This document shows, piece by piece, positions 1-5,575 of a stretch of 64,000 nucleotides of DNA. The notes beneath the pieces were generated by a model, which was given only the letters and a program-made list of their open reading frames with translations, was not told the DNA's origin and did no database searches. Numbering within the stretch: the first letter of the stretch is position 1; each line of letters begins with the position of its first letter. The DNA comes from an uncultured Prevotella sp. (GTDB lineage: Bacteria; Bacteroidota; Bacteroidia; Bacteroidales; Bacteroidaceae). The stretch lies in contig ONGP01000011.1 of assembly GCA_900317405.1 (NCBI GenBank), positions 33,166 to 97,165 on the forward strand, read 5' to 3'. The translations under genes and the position numbers were made by a program.

Positions 1-259
1 CATGGTTAGGTCCACTTTTTACATTAGTATATTCTTCATTATAACCTGTAACGCCTTGAATATATTTCTGCCATTCTGCTTGTTCCTTACCTTTATCGTG
101 CAATAATCCCATCACATATCCCAAGTCTCCCATTTGGAATTCTGTAGCAAAGGCCTTGGCTAATTCAGCAACCCCTTGCTGGTGTTCTTCATTCGATTGA
201 ATATTTCTATTTCCATCGATATGAGAAATGGTGATATTTGAAAGGTCTTGTAGTTTCAT
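1..259 (-). CDS. cas3: Cas3 N-terminal HD nuclease domain (partial, runs off left edge)
   Basis: Open reading frame on the minus strand starting at the CAT at 257-259 and open to base 1, about 86 residues. It shows the Cas3'' HD signature: a His in SNEEHQQGVAELA, then GLLHDKGKEQAEWQKYI (the HD dyad), then GPNH at the edge, where the third metal ligand region begins. Cas3 is the helicase-nuclease that shreds target DNA after Cascade recognition in type I CRISPR-Cas, and it is often the first gene of the operon. A consensus promoter (310-341) sits 50 bases upstream and points into it. The rest of the protein, the other cas genes and any array lie outside the window. Subtype cannot be decided from this fragment. 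Confidence 0.85.
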   Translation of the reverse strand, partial: MKLQDLSNITISHIDGNRNIQSNEEHQQGVAELAKAFATEFQMGDLGYVMGLLHDKGKEQAEWQKYIQGVTGYNEEYTNVKSGPNH

Positions 260-309
260 TTTTAATATTGATAGCTTTACAATTCTTCTTTTGGTGTCTA
301 TTTCTGCCA

Positions 310-341
310 CAAAAATACATATTATTAATTATTTTGCCAAA
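310..341 (-). promoter_or_regulatory. Bacteroidota-type promoter for cas3
   Basis: Reading the minus strand: TTTG (341-338), a 20-base spacer, then TATTTTTG (317-310), an exact match to the Bacteroidota -33/-7 consensus TTTG-N19-21-TAnnTTTG. The transcript would start near 303, giving an AT-rich 5' UTR of about 45 bases before the cas3 start at 259. Confidence 0.7.
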
Positions 342-503
342 TATTTGGAGTGTTTTTATTCAAACAACTCGCTTTGAACCCATTTATCGGCTTTATATAA
401 AGCTTATTTTGAATGGTGTTGTTGACTTTGATGGTTTGGGGAGTAGTGATGGGCACTACTTTATCAGCTTGTCGTTCGGCTAACATGAAAAGATAACTCT
501 GAA

Positions 504-591
504 TTTTATGTAAAATATCGTATTCCGATTAACACTTTTTTTGTAAAATATCGTATTCAGAGAATCTCATTTTATGTAAAATATCGTATTC
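504..591. repeat. Three 33-bp-phased direct repeats (operator-like iterons)
   Basis: The 16-mer GTAAAATATCGTATTC occurs exactly at 510-525, 543-558 and 576-591, always 33 bases apart (about three helical turns). Copies 1 and 3 share an extra 5' TTTTAT. Each contains an imperfect dyad, AATA-TCG-TATT-like. The array ends 84 bases before the HTH gene. The even phasing suggests cooperative binding of a repressor, perhaps the adjacent HTH protein. It is too short-period and spacer-poor to be a CRISPR array. Confidence 0.75.
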
Positions 592-674
592 TGGCATAAA
601 ATCATACAAGTTAAATTAATTTTTAAGTTAATTGTTTGGTACTTTCGAAAATACTTCTTACATTTGCTCTTGAT

Positions 675-947
675 ATGGAGAAAAGCAGTATTATTGAAGC
701 AAGACGTAAGCAGGTTAATCCGTCAGTCAGTCAGAAGGTTGAACTTTCGTTCCAAATCGTGGATCGTATTCACGAGATACTTGAGTCAAGAGGACTTAAG
801 CAGAAGGATTTGGCTATAATGCTTGGCAAGAAAGAGGCAGAAATCAGCAAGTGGATGCGTGGTACTCATAATTTCACGATAGATACGCTTGTATCTATTG
901 AGAAAGCCCTCGATGCTCCTATCCTGCGAGTGGTGCATCAGGATTAA
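675..947 (+). CDS. HTH (XRE/HigA-like) DNA-binding protein
   Basis: A 90-residue protein using the ATG at 675; a longer frame opens at 636, but its first 13 residues look like leader. Residues about 30-85 form a Cro/CI-type helix-turn-helix: RIHEILESRGLKQKDLAIML then KKEAEISKWMRGTHNFTIDT, then a helix with LVSIEKALDAPIL. The size and N-terminal extension are like type II antitoxins of the HigA class, but no toxin gene lies beside it on the same strand. Its partner may be lost or it may act alone as a repressor. The three phased repeats just upstream are its best candidate operators. It is convergent with the DUF3791 gene (9 bases apart). Confidence 0.75.
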   Translation: MEKSSIIEARRKQVNPSVSQKVELSFQIVDRIHEILESRGLKQKDLAIMLGKKEAEISKWMRGTHNFTIDTLVSIEKALDAPILRVVHQD

Positions 948-956
948 TGAAGAGTA

Positions 957-1187
957 TTATGGAGTGCTCAAGGCTCCTCCGTTACGATTACATATAATAG
1001 TTAGATCTGTTACAGCATCGCTGATTGATAACAGATGCTCTGCCTCATAACACTCGTCAAGGAATGTTATTCCCTTAAAGCGTTTAAGGTAAGAATACGC
1101 CTGCTTATTATTCAAACCATGATGGTTTGCAAATGCGCTGACGCAATATACCATATAGGTAACTTTATACTGAACTTCTTCACTCAT
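957..1187 (-). CDS. DUF3791 family protein
   Basis: A 76-residue protein. The pattern YKVTYMVYCVSAFANHHGLNN, then AYSYLKRFKGITFLDECYEAEHLLSI, then a short polar tail fits the DUF3791 family. These are small Bacteroidota/Firmicutes proteins usually found beside DUF3990 or other ADP-ribosyl-transferase-like partners in toxin/antitoxin-like loci. No DUF3990 partner is visible. Immediately 5' on the same strand is the relic of a DUF6575-like gene (1199-1263), and before that the small acidic gene and MNT gene, so all may be read as one leftward transcript. Function unknown. Confidence 0.7.
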   Translation of the reverse strand: MSEEVQYKVTYMVYCVSAFANHHGLNNKQAYSYLKRFKGITFLDECYEAEHLLSISDAVTDLTIICNRNGGALSTP

Positions 1188-1198
1188 AGAACCGATGT

Positions 1199-1263
1199 TT
1201 ATAAATCATTGTCGTCAGTTAACTTGTAACCAAGTATTCTGTCAATAGTCAGTTTGTTATTTA
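1199..1263 (-). pseudogene. 5' relic of a DUF6575-like gene
   Basis: Translating the minus strand from 1263 gives (I)NNKLTIDRIL, then GYKLTDDNDL and a stop. The first eleven codons match the start of the intact gene at 2790-3215 (MNNKLTIDRIL), except that its ATG is replaced by ATA. The rest of the gene is missing. At DNA level this is a 31-base exact copy (1231-1261 versus 3182-3212). It begins directly at the stop codon of the small acidic gene, much as the intact copy begins at the stop of its own upstream ORF. Confidence 0.65.
1231..1261. repeat. 31-bp direct repeat, copy 1
   Basis: Identical to 3182-3212 over 31 bases (begins CAAGTATTCTGTCAATAGTC). It encodes the N-terminus of a DUF6575-like protein on the minus strand. 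The two copies, in the same orientation about 1.95 kb apart, bracket the small acidic gene, the MNT gene and the Fic gene. Confidence 0.85.
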
Positions 1264-1461
1264 TCTTAACCATGGAAACTTTTCAAACAGATATTTGTCC
1301 ACTTCTTCAGAGGGTACCCATTTGCTGGGATCGTTCATCTCTTCCTCTGCTTTTTCTATACGCGCAATGGCTTCTTCTTCAGTAAACGGACCGCAACTAG
1401 GAAAATTATCCCAGTCAATGCCGTCAATCCGTTTGTTGTGTATGAATTGTTTATTAGACAT
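1261..1461 (-). CDS. Small acidic antitoxin-like protein
   Basis: A 66-residue protein starting MSNKQFIHNKRIDGIDWDNF (a start nine bases earlier at 1470 is also possible). The middle is a charged helix, FTEEEAIARIEKAEEEM, and the end is VDKYLFEKFPWLR. It overlaps the 3' end of the MNT gene by 8 bases, so translation is probably coupled. Size, charge and coupling suggest an antitoxin or regulatory partner, but no family is recognised with certainty. HEPN toxins that usually partner MNT proteins are much larger, so this is not one. Confidence 0.55.
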   Translation of the reverse strand: MSNKQFIHNKRIDGIDWDNFPSCGPFTEEEAIARIEKAEEEMNDPSKWVPSEEVDKYLFEKFPWLR

Positions 1462-1747
1462 ATATTGCATCTTTTTGAATGTTTGTCTTGAATAGGGGGC
1501 GCAGTGAGTCGCGGAATCTTACAAGGTTGACCTCGCAATCGAATATTTGTTTCAAGGCTTCTTTGAGTTCGTACATCAACAGCAAAGATGGCTCCTGCAC
1601 TTCGACTACGATGTCAATATCGCTATTTTCGGTATTCTCTTTTCTGGCTACAGAACCAAAAATGCCGAGTTTCGTTATGCCATATTTTTGAGCGAATTTA
1701 CTTTTGAAATCGACCAACTTTTCAATACAGTCTTGAAGTTCTAACAT
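1454..1747 (-). CDS. MNT-type nucleotidyltransferase domain protein
   Basis: A 97-residue minimal nucleotidyltransferase. The polymerase-beta-fold motif is complete: LGIFGSVARKE (G31-S32) followed by NSDIDIVVEV with the metal-binding D43 and D45. Family members (MntA type) transfer AMP or other nucleotides and often neutralise HEPN RNase toxins by AMPylating them. No HEPN gene is adjacent; the next coupled gene is a 66-residue acidic protein instead. It lies 12 bases downstream of the Fic gene in the same direction, which puts two nucleotide-transferring enzymes side by side. Confidence 0.8.
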   Translation of the reverse strand: MLELQDCIEKLVDFKSKFAQKYGITKLGIFGSVARKENTENSDIDIVVEVQEPSLLLMYELKEALKQIFDCEVNLVRFRDSLRPLFKTNIQKDAIYV

Positions 1748-1759
1748 GCTCTTGTTAAA

Positions 1760-2539
1760 TCAGAAAAACATCATCGGTAAGCTATTCTTGTGCTTTTGGG
1801 CTAGTTCTTCTTTCATTCGATTGATGGCGGTTTGGAAGAAGAAGGCGATGAGGAACTCGTCAGTGCCTTCGGTGCGAATCTTTTTTAGCGCAGAGATGTA
1901 GCCTGAGCGATCCTCTAGTTTTACGATTAGCAAGGGGTGTTCTGCACGTAGCAAAATGAAATTTGATAACAGGCGTCCTGTCCTGCCGTTGCCATCGCGG
2001 AAGGGGTGTAGGTATTCGTAGTAACCATGAAACTTAGCTGCTACAATCATCGGGTGCTGACCGTCAGCGATAGCTTTCTGTGTAGATGCCATCAGGCTAG
2101 GTACTCGGGCTATCAGAGTCTCGTGGTCGCCAAATACGGTATCGCCTGCGGCCATATCTTCGGTGGTGTATTCGCCAGCGATGGCTCCTGGGGCGCGATA
2201 GGCTAGGGTGTGCTCTGTTACCAGGCGGTTCACCTCTTTCAGCAGAGCCTCGTCGAAGGGATGGTCCAGGTTTTCAACCATATAATCGAAAGCACGGAAA
2301 TGGTCTGCCATTTCTGTACATTCCAAGAGTGAACGACCTACCGGAATCATTGCCATACCTTGCTCGCGCAGAATTCTCGTGTCATCAACTGTAAACGAAT
2401 TACCTTCGATGGCGCAGGAGTGAGCAGAGAACAGAACCTCATTGTATTCCATCCACTGAGTCTTACCCATCCTGTCGGCTATCTTCTGCTGATATTCCTT
2501 ACGGATGTCTTCGTATTCTTTAATTTCATTTTCAAACAT
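1760..2539 (-). CDS. fic: Fic/DOC family protein (AMPylator)
   Basis: A 259-residue Fic protein. The catalytic loop HPFRDGNGRTGR (residues 178-189) is intact, including the His and the GNGR nucleotide-binding turn. SCAIEGN (41-47) near the N-terminus matches the inhibitory motif (S/T)xxxE(G/N), so this is a self-inhibited class II Fic enzyme that is switched on when the inhibitory Glu moves away. Fic enzymes transfer AMP to Ser/Thr/Tyr of target proteins; the target here is unknown. The reading frame is complete. It is followed by the MNT gene on the same strand. A short REP-like sequence lies upstream (2604-2637). Confidence 0.92.
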   Translation of the reverse strand: MFENEIKEYEDIRKEYQQKIADRMGKTQWMEYNEVLFSAHSCAIEGNSFTVDDTRILREQGMAMIPVGRSLLECTEMADHFRAFDYMVENLDHPFDEALLKEVNRLVTEHTLAYRAPGAIAGEYTTEDMAAGDTVFGDHETLIARVPSLMASTQKAIADGQHPMIVAAKFHGYYEYLHPFRDGNGRTGRLLSNFILLRAEHPLLIVKLEDRSGYISALKKIRTEGTDEFLIAFFFQTAINRMKEELAQKHKNSLPMMFF

Positions 2540-2603
2540 CGCTGCAAAGTTACAACTTTTTCTGGAATAGAAAAGGTTTTAAAAGAAAAATATGTGTTTC
2601 ACC

Positions 2604-2637
2604 GCTCGGCCTGTGGTCGCTTGGCTAGTCCAAGAAG
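2604..2637. repeat. REP-like short dispersed repeat
   Basis: GCTCGGCCTGTGGTCGCTTG and the following GGCTAGTCCAAGAAG resemble the repeat at about 41156-41190 (GCTCGGC, CGCTTGGCT, GTCCAAGAA shared in order). It is intergenic, with no coding role visible. Confidence 0.5.
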
Positions 2638-2687
2638 GCTTGTGGAGTAGGAAAGTGGTGGAGAGAAGTGGTGGGAGAAAGATACAT

Positions 2688-2720
2688 AAAGCCCCGATGC
2701 GTCTCGCACCAGGGCTTTTT
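2688..2720. terminator. Bidirectional intrinsic terminator
   Basis: Outer stem AAAGCCC (2688-2694) with GGGCTTT (2712-2718) and inner stem TGCG/CGCA, followed by a T-run on the plus strand. On the minus strand it lies about 70 bases past the end of the DUF6575-like gene and probably ends that transcript. Confidence 0.65.
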
Positions 2721-2789
2721 AAATGCTCTTTAATTTATGAAGTATCCGAGTCGTTTCCATTAACGGAAAGACGCAGCTTTGTAATTTAC

Positions 2790-3215
2790 TTAAAAAACGC
2801 AGGCCCAACCGAACTTGCGGACAATATCTTTCAGAAGACTGCGGTCTTTTACTGGTATACGAACAACTATAGCTTCATGTTCGTCACCTGATATCTTGTA
2901 ACCTGAAAGCGGAAGCCTTTCTTCTTCTAATGTTGCTCCTATATGAGGTTCAAAGAAATAATTGTCGTCTTTGTATTCCACATCGAAGTACTCAGAGGGG
3001 GCCTCTGGCGAAATAAACAGATCTCTTAGATCTTTTTCTCCACTAATAAACTCTTGCAATCTGCTATTTGATATGCGTATTGCGGTATACTGGCATGAAG
3101 GCTCGTCCTCATACAAAAGGCACAAGTATGTTGTTTCAAATGCGTCTTTCGCAATGAACAATTGAGGGACGTCGCAGAAATCAAGTATTCTGTCAATAGT
3201 CAGTTTGTTATTCAT
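2790..3215 (-). CDS. DUF6575-like protein
   Basis: A 141-residue soluble protein beginning MNNKLTIDRILDFCDVPQLF, with a beta-rich, acidic core (FETTYLCLLYEDE, YFFEPHIGA) and no signal peptide or membrane segment. It looks like the DUF6575 family found in accessory loci of Bacteroidota; the family call is from memory of its pattern. Its start codon overlaps the stop of a 33-codon ORF (3212-3313), and both are read from a consensus promoter at 3336-3367. A truncated second copy of its first eleven codons lies at 1199-1263. The biochemical role is unknown. Confidence 0.55.
   Translation of the reverse strand: MNNKLTIDRILDFCDVPQLFIAKDAFETTYLCLLYEDEPSCQYTAIRISNSRLQEFISGEKDLRDLFISPEAPSEYFDVEYKDDNYFFEPHIGATLEEERLPLSGYKISGDEHEAIVVRIPVKDRSLLKDIVRKFGWACVF
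3182..3212. repeat. 31-bp direct repeat, copy 2
   Basis: Partner of 1231-1261, inside the 5' end of the intact DUF6575-like gene. See that entry for the enclosed cassette. Confidence 0.85.
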
Positions 3216-3313
3216 ACCTTTTCAATTCCTTTTGCAATTCTATAGTATGTTCCTTCGCATGGTACAGCATCCACGGGAGGACATAGTTCGGGTAATTGTT
3301 CGTACCAATTCAT
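3212..3313 (-). CDS. Short ORF translationally coupled to the DUF6575-like gene
   Basis: A 33-codon ORF starting at 3313 (MNWYEQLPELCPPVDAVPCE..., ending GIEKV). Its TGA overlaps the ATG of the next gene in the form ATGA. The opening WYEQLPELCPPVDAV resembles the N-terminus of a longer Bacteroidota family of small proteins found in accessory loci, so this may be a shortened member kept as a coupling leader. It sits 23 bases after the promoter -7 box, close enough to be the first translated ORF. Function unknown. Confidence 0.55.
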   Translation of the reverse strand: MNWYEQLPELCPPVDAVPCEGTYYRIAKGIEKV

Positions 3314-3335
3314 ATAATCTCTAATTTTCTAACTG

Positions 3336-3367
3336 CAAAGGTAGAAAGAATATCCGAAGTTTACAAA
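3336..3367 (-). promoter_or_regulatory. Promoter for the short ORF / DUF6575-like pair
   Basis: On the minus strand: TTTG (3367-3364), a 20-base spacer, TACCTTTG (3343-3336). This is an exact Bacteroidota consensus. Confidence 0.75.
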
Positions 3368-3774
3368 CTTTTATTGGATTTTTTGTAAAAACGTGTGTGA
3401 ATCTAGGAGAAATTTGCAGTCAACCGAGTAAAGATGTATACGTAAAATTCGCTGATTTATTGTGTGGTTAAGATAATTTAATTTCATTAGAATTATTTAT
3501 TATTTGGAATAGTCGCAAACCTTGATTGTATAGATATTTTTAACGTGGATAATTTGGTTATTAAATAATTAATATTGTAAGAAATATTAGTTGTATAAAT
3601 ATTCTCGTATTTTAAATAAATTTAGTAATTTTGCACTCGTTTTGACTGTATGGTCATGACACTAAATTTGAAGTGTAACCCCGCGAAGCTCGCGTGAGTT
3701 CAGTGCCGGCACGAAAAGTAAATAGGAGACGCGTTTCCTTTCTCAAGCCTGCTGAGCCTTAAACCTGCTTTGCA
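3368..3774 (+). other. Gene-free AT-rich stretch and structured 5' leader of the DUF6043-like gene
   Basis: 3368-3625 is AT-rich with no gene seen. TAATTTTG at 3626-3633 is a likely -7 box, giving a leader of about 135 bases before the ATG at 3775. The leader holds short self-complementary pieces: CGCGAAGCTCGCG, the palindrome GTGCCGGCAC and the near-palindrome GGAGACGCGTTTCC. No known riboswitch pattern was recognised. Confidence 0.5.
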
Positions 3775-4248
3775 ATGGGAAAGATTAGAAAGGTCGTCCG
3801 TGAAGACTTAAAACACATGGATTGGTTTCTAACTGCTATCGATGAGGGTAGAGTGCGTATCGAGATAACCGATGATAGCGTTAGTAGACATGCTGTTATT
3901 AATAATGTACGCGCGTACGTGGCGCGTATTGAGGGGATTGTTGCTAAGAAGTATCGGGATAGCATAAAGTGCCTTTGGGACAGGTTGCTGGAAACAGACA
4001 AAGTGGCTGATATGATGATGCCTAGTGCCAGAGCCAGAAAATGCCGAGAGTTTGATAAATACAATGTGGTGCGCGTGATAGGCGTGCTGATGGAGCATGG
4101 ATTCTACGATTATCGCAATCAGCAGGATATAATGGAAATGCTGGAAGGTAATCGCGAAAACAGCTATCGTAGCTATCTGGGCAAAGGTATAGACGACGCT
4201 AAGATACGACGTGATATCAGGGCAATTCTGGAAGAATTTGAGATTTAA
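3775..4248 (+). CDS. DUF6043-like protein
   Basis: A 157-residue basic, helical protein (MGKIRKVVREDLKHMDWFLT...), with no signal or membrane segment. It resembles DUF6043-type proteins that precede VirE-N/DUF3987 genes in Bacteroidales mini-elements. Near the C-terminus, ENSYRSYLGKGIDDAKIRRD could contact nucleic acid. It is the first gene of the rightward cluster ending at 8.3 kb, separated from the next gene by a 211-base leader with its own promoter-like box. Function unknown; the family call is moderate. Confidence 0.5.
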   Translation: MGKIRKVVREDLKHMDWFLTAIDEGRVRIEITDDSVSRHAVINNVRAYVARIEGIVAKKYRDSIKCLWDRLLETDKVADMMMPSARARKCREFDKYNVVRVIGVLMEHGFYDYRNQQDIMEMLEGNRENSYRSYLGKGIDDAKIRRDIRAILEEFEI

Positions 4249-4291
4249 CATTTTGATAATTCGGATGTTTTTATCAAGGTTTTTATCGCCG

Positions 4292-4299
4292 TACCTTTG
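4292..4299 (+). promoter_or_regulatory. -7 box of the KilA-C/DUF3987 gene cluster
   Basis: TACCTTTG inside CCGTACCTTTGCACCCGGAA. The same block with one change (CCGTAACTTTGCACCCGGAA) recurs at 36391-36410. A 7-bp hairpin, CCTTCCG/CGGAAGG (4365-4383), lies in the leader that follows; it has no T-run, so it is not an obvious terminator. Confidence 0.6.
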
Positions 4300-4403
4300 C
4301 ACCCGGAAATCAGAAATGACTGCAAAACTCCGAAAGCGTTCTTTGACTTACTGACACACAGATCCCTTCCGAACGGCGGAAGGCAAAAACAAAGAAAAAG
4401 AAA

Positions 4404-4463
4404 ATGAATAAACTTAAAGGTCGCCTGAAAGGGGGCGACGTAAAACAAAAACAGAAATTATGA
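4404..4463 (+). CDS. Tiny leader ORF coupled to the KilA-C gene
   Basis: ATG at 4404, 19 codons (MNKLKGRLKGGDVKQKQKL), lysine-rich. Its stop overlaps the next start as ATGA (4460-4463). It may serve only to load ribosomes for the downstream gene. A similar 12-codon ORF coupled the same way precedes the lipoprotein at 33788. Confidence 0.4.
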   Translation: MNKLKGRLKGGDVKQKQKL

Positions 4464-4813
4464 AGATTACAATCACATGCGAAGAAGACCTGATAAGTGC
4501 CTCGGAAGAGGTGGTAGCCAGAAAGCTGGCTTATGAGAACAGATTTGACGACCGATGCGTGACGATATCGCAGATAGCTAAGCCTTACCACCTGGAGCCG
4601 GCTGACCTGAACTCATTCCTATGCGACAAGAAGGTGCAGCGCAAGGCTGACGGGCGATACTATTTGCAGCCTAAGTACTGCGGCAAGGGATACGCCGCTG
4701 ACCGTCGCAGATACTACTTTACAAAGGATGGCCGGCTGAAGTACACCACCAATCTGGTGTGGACAGAGAAGGGCCGCGAGATGATAGAGCGAATGCTGAA
4801 GAATAATTTTTAA
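4460..4813 (+). CDS. KilA-C (phage antirepressor C-terminal) domain protein
   Basis: A 117-residue protein. Residues about 30-112 match the KilA-C/ANT pattern: VTISQIAKPYHLEPADLNSF, then LCDKKVQRKADGRYYLQPKY, the CGKGYA turn, and finally LVWTEKGREMIERML. In phages this winged-helix-like domain sits at the C-terminus of antirepressors and binds DNA. Here it stands nearly alone, without a Bro or AntA N-terminus. Its place before a primase/helicase-like gene suggests a control or origin-binding role in the element, which is inference. Confidence 0.7.
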   Translation: MKITITCEEDLISASEEVVARKLAYENRFDDRCVTISQIAKPYHLEPADLNSFLCDKKVQRKADGRYYLQPKYCGKGYAADRRRYYFTKDGRLKYTTNLVWTEKGREMIERMLKNNF

Positions 4814-4831
4814 TCAATTAATCAATAAGAA

Positions 4832-5149
4832 ATGAAGATGAACAAGAAGAACAAGAAGAAGACGATGCGAAACATTGCTGAGGGTGATCGCATCTATCGA
4901 CAGATGAGAGCAGCAATGCTTTCGGTAGAGCCAACAATCGGTGGACTGGTATCGATGAACTATGCACTGAGCAAGTTAATAGCCAACTACAAACTTGCTG
5001 CCAAGAAGATAGACATCTGCGTAGACGACTACATCGGCGACATGGTGAAGTGGTGGGAACATCAATTGGAGCACGGCGAGGCTGACGACCAACTGGAGTT
5101 TGACGGATTTGCATACACCGTGGAGCGACTGACCGAAGCGCAGGGCTAA
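4832..5149 (+). CDS. Hypothetical protein of the mini-element
   Basis: A 105-residue protein with a lysine-rich start (MKMNKKNKKKTMRNIAEGDR) and a helical remainder ending in an acidic stretch (LEHGEADDQLEFDGF). No signal peptide, no membrane segment, no recognised family. It lies 18 bases after the KilA-C gene and before another unknown gene, in the run leading to the VirE-N/DUF3987 protein. The start used is the first ATG, just after AATCAATAAGAA. Confidence 0.55.
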   Translation: MKMNKKNKKKTMRNIAEGDRIYRQMRAAMLSVEPTIGGLVSMNYALSKLIANYKLAAKKIDICVDDYIGDMVKWWEHQLEHGEADDQLEFDGFAYTVERLTEAQG

Positions 5150-5203
5150 CGACACCAACCAAGACGAAACACACACATGAATAACAATTGAAAACCAAAA
5201 GAA

Positions 5204-5551
5204 ATGAAGAAGAAATTTGTTAACATCTTGAATATTATCGAAGTGATGGACCGACTGATGCGAGGACTGACAGTGGAGGGCTCGCTGTATGTAGACAAAG
5301 ACACACACATGCTGTCGTTCAGACCATACCGCATGGCAAAGTATCAACCTGGTTATTATCGCAAGCGCCCCAAACCTAGATTGATAAAGAAGTTGCCGTG
5401 GGGCTGGCTGAAGAAGTCGGTAAAGAATAATATGCTGTATGTGAGTGTGCCTGAAGAACTTGGTACGACAATGACGATGGGTATCATCGACGAGCACGCG
5501 CGTATGGCTAAAGATGCACTGATAGACGAGGAATTGAAGGAGTTCTGCTAA
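5204..5551 (+). CDS. Hypothetical basic protein of the mini-element
   Basis: A 115-residue protein. The N-terminal half is mixed (IIEVMDRLMRGLTVEGSLYV). The middle is very basic (KRPKPRLIKKLPWGWLKKSV) and the C-terminal helix acidic (DALIDEELKEF). The basic centre could bind nucleic acid. No family is recognised. It is 24 bases upstream of the VirE-N/DUF3987 gene and probably co-transcribed with it. Confidence 0.55.
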   Translation: MKKKFVNILNIIEVMDRLMRGLTVEGSLYVDKDTHMLSFRPYRMAKYQPGYYRKRPKPRLIKKLPWGWLKKSVKNNMLYVSVPEELGTTMTMGIIDEHARMAKDALIDEELKEFC

Positions 5552-5575
5552 TATTGTTAACCTAAGAATATATAT

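Larger units (their letters stand above)
260..674. other. Gene-free regulatory stretch between cas3 and the HTH gene
   Basis: No convincing gene. It contains the leftward cas3 promoter (310-341) and three phased repeats (504-591). A run close to TAnnTTTG (TACTTTCG, about 645-652) could be the -7 box of the HTH gene starting at 675. A hydrophobic frame at 238-483 overlaps the cas3 start and promoter and is treated as chance. Confidence 0.6.

Noticed and set aside
238-483. Hydrophobic 81-residue frame on the plus strand
   Set aside because: It overlaps the cas3 start and its leftward promoter, has no promoter of its own and no recognisable domain.
504-591. Possible CRISPR array
   Set aside because: Only three units, 33-base period and 17-base gaps of no spacer-like quality; the layout fits operators better.
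2592-2891. 99-residue frame on the plus strand
   Set aside because: It runs through a REP-like repeat, a terminator hairpin and the antisense of the DUF6575-like gene.
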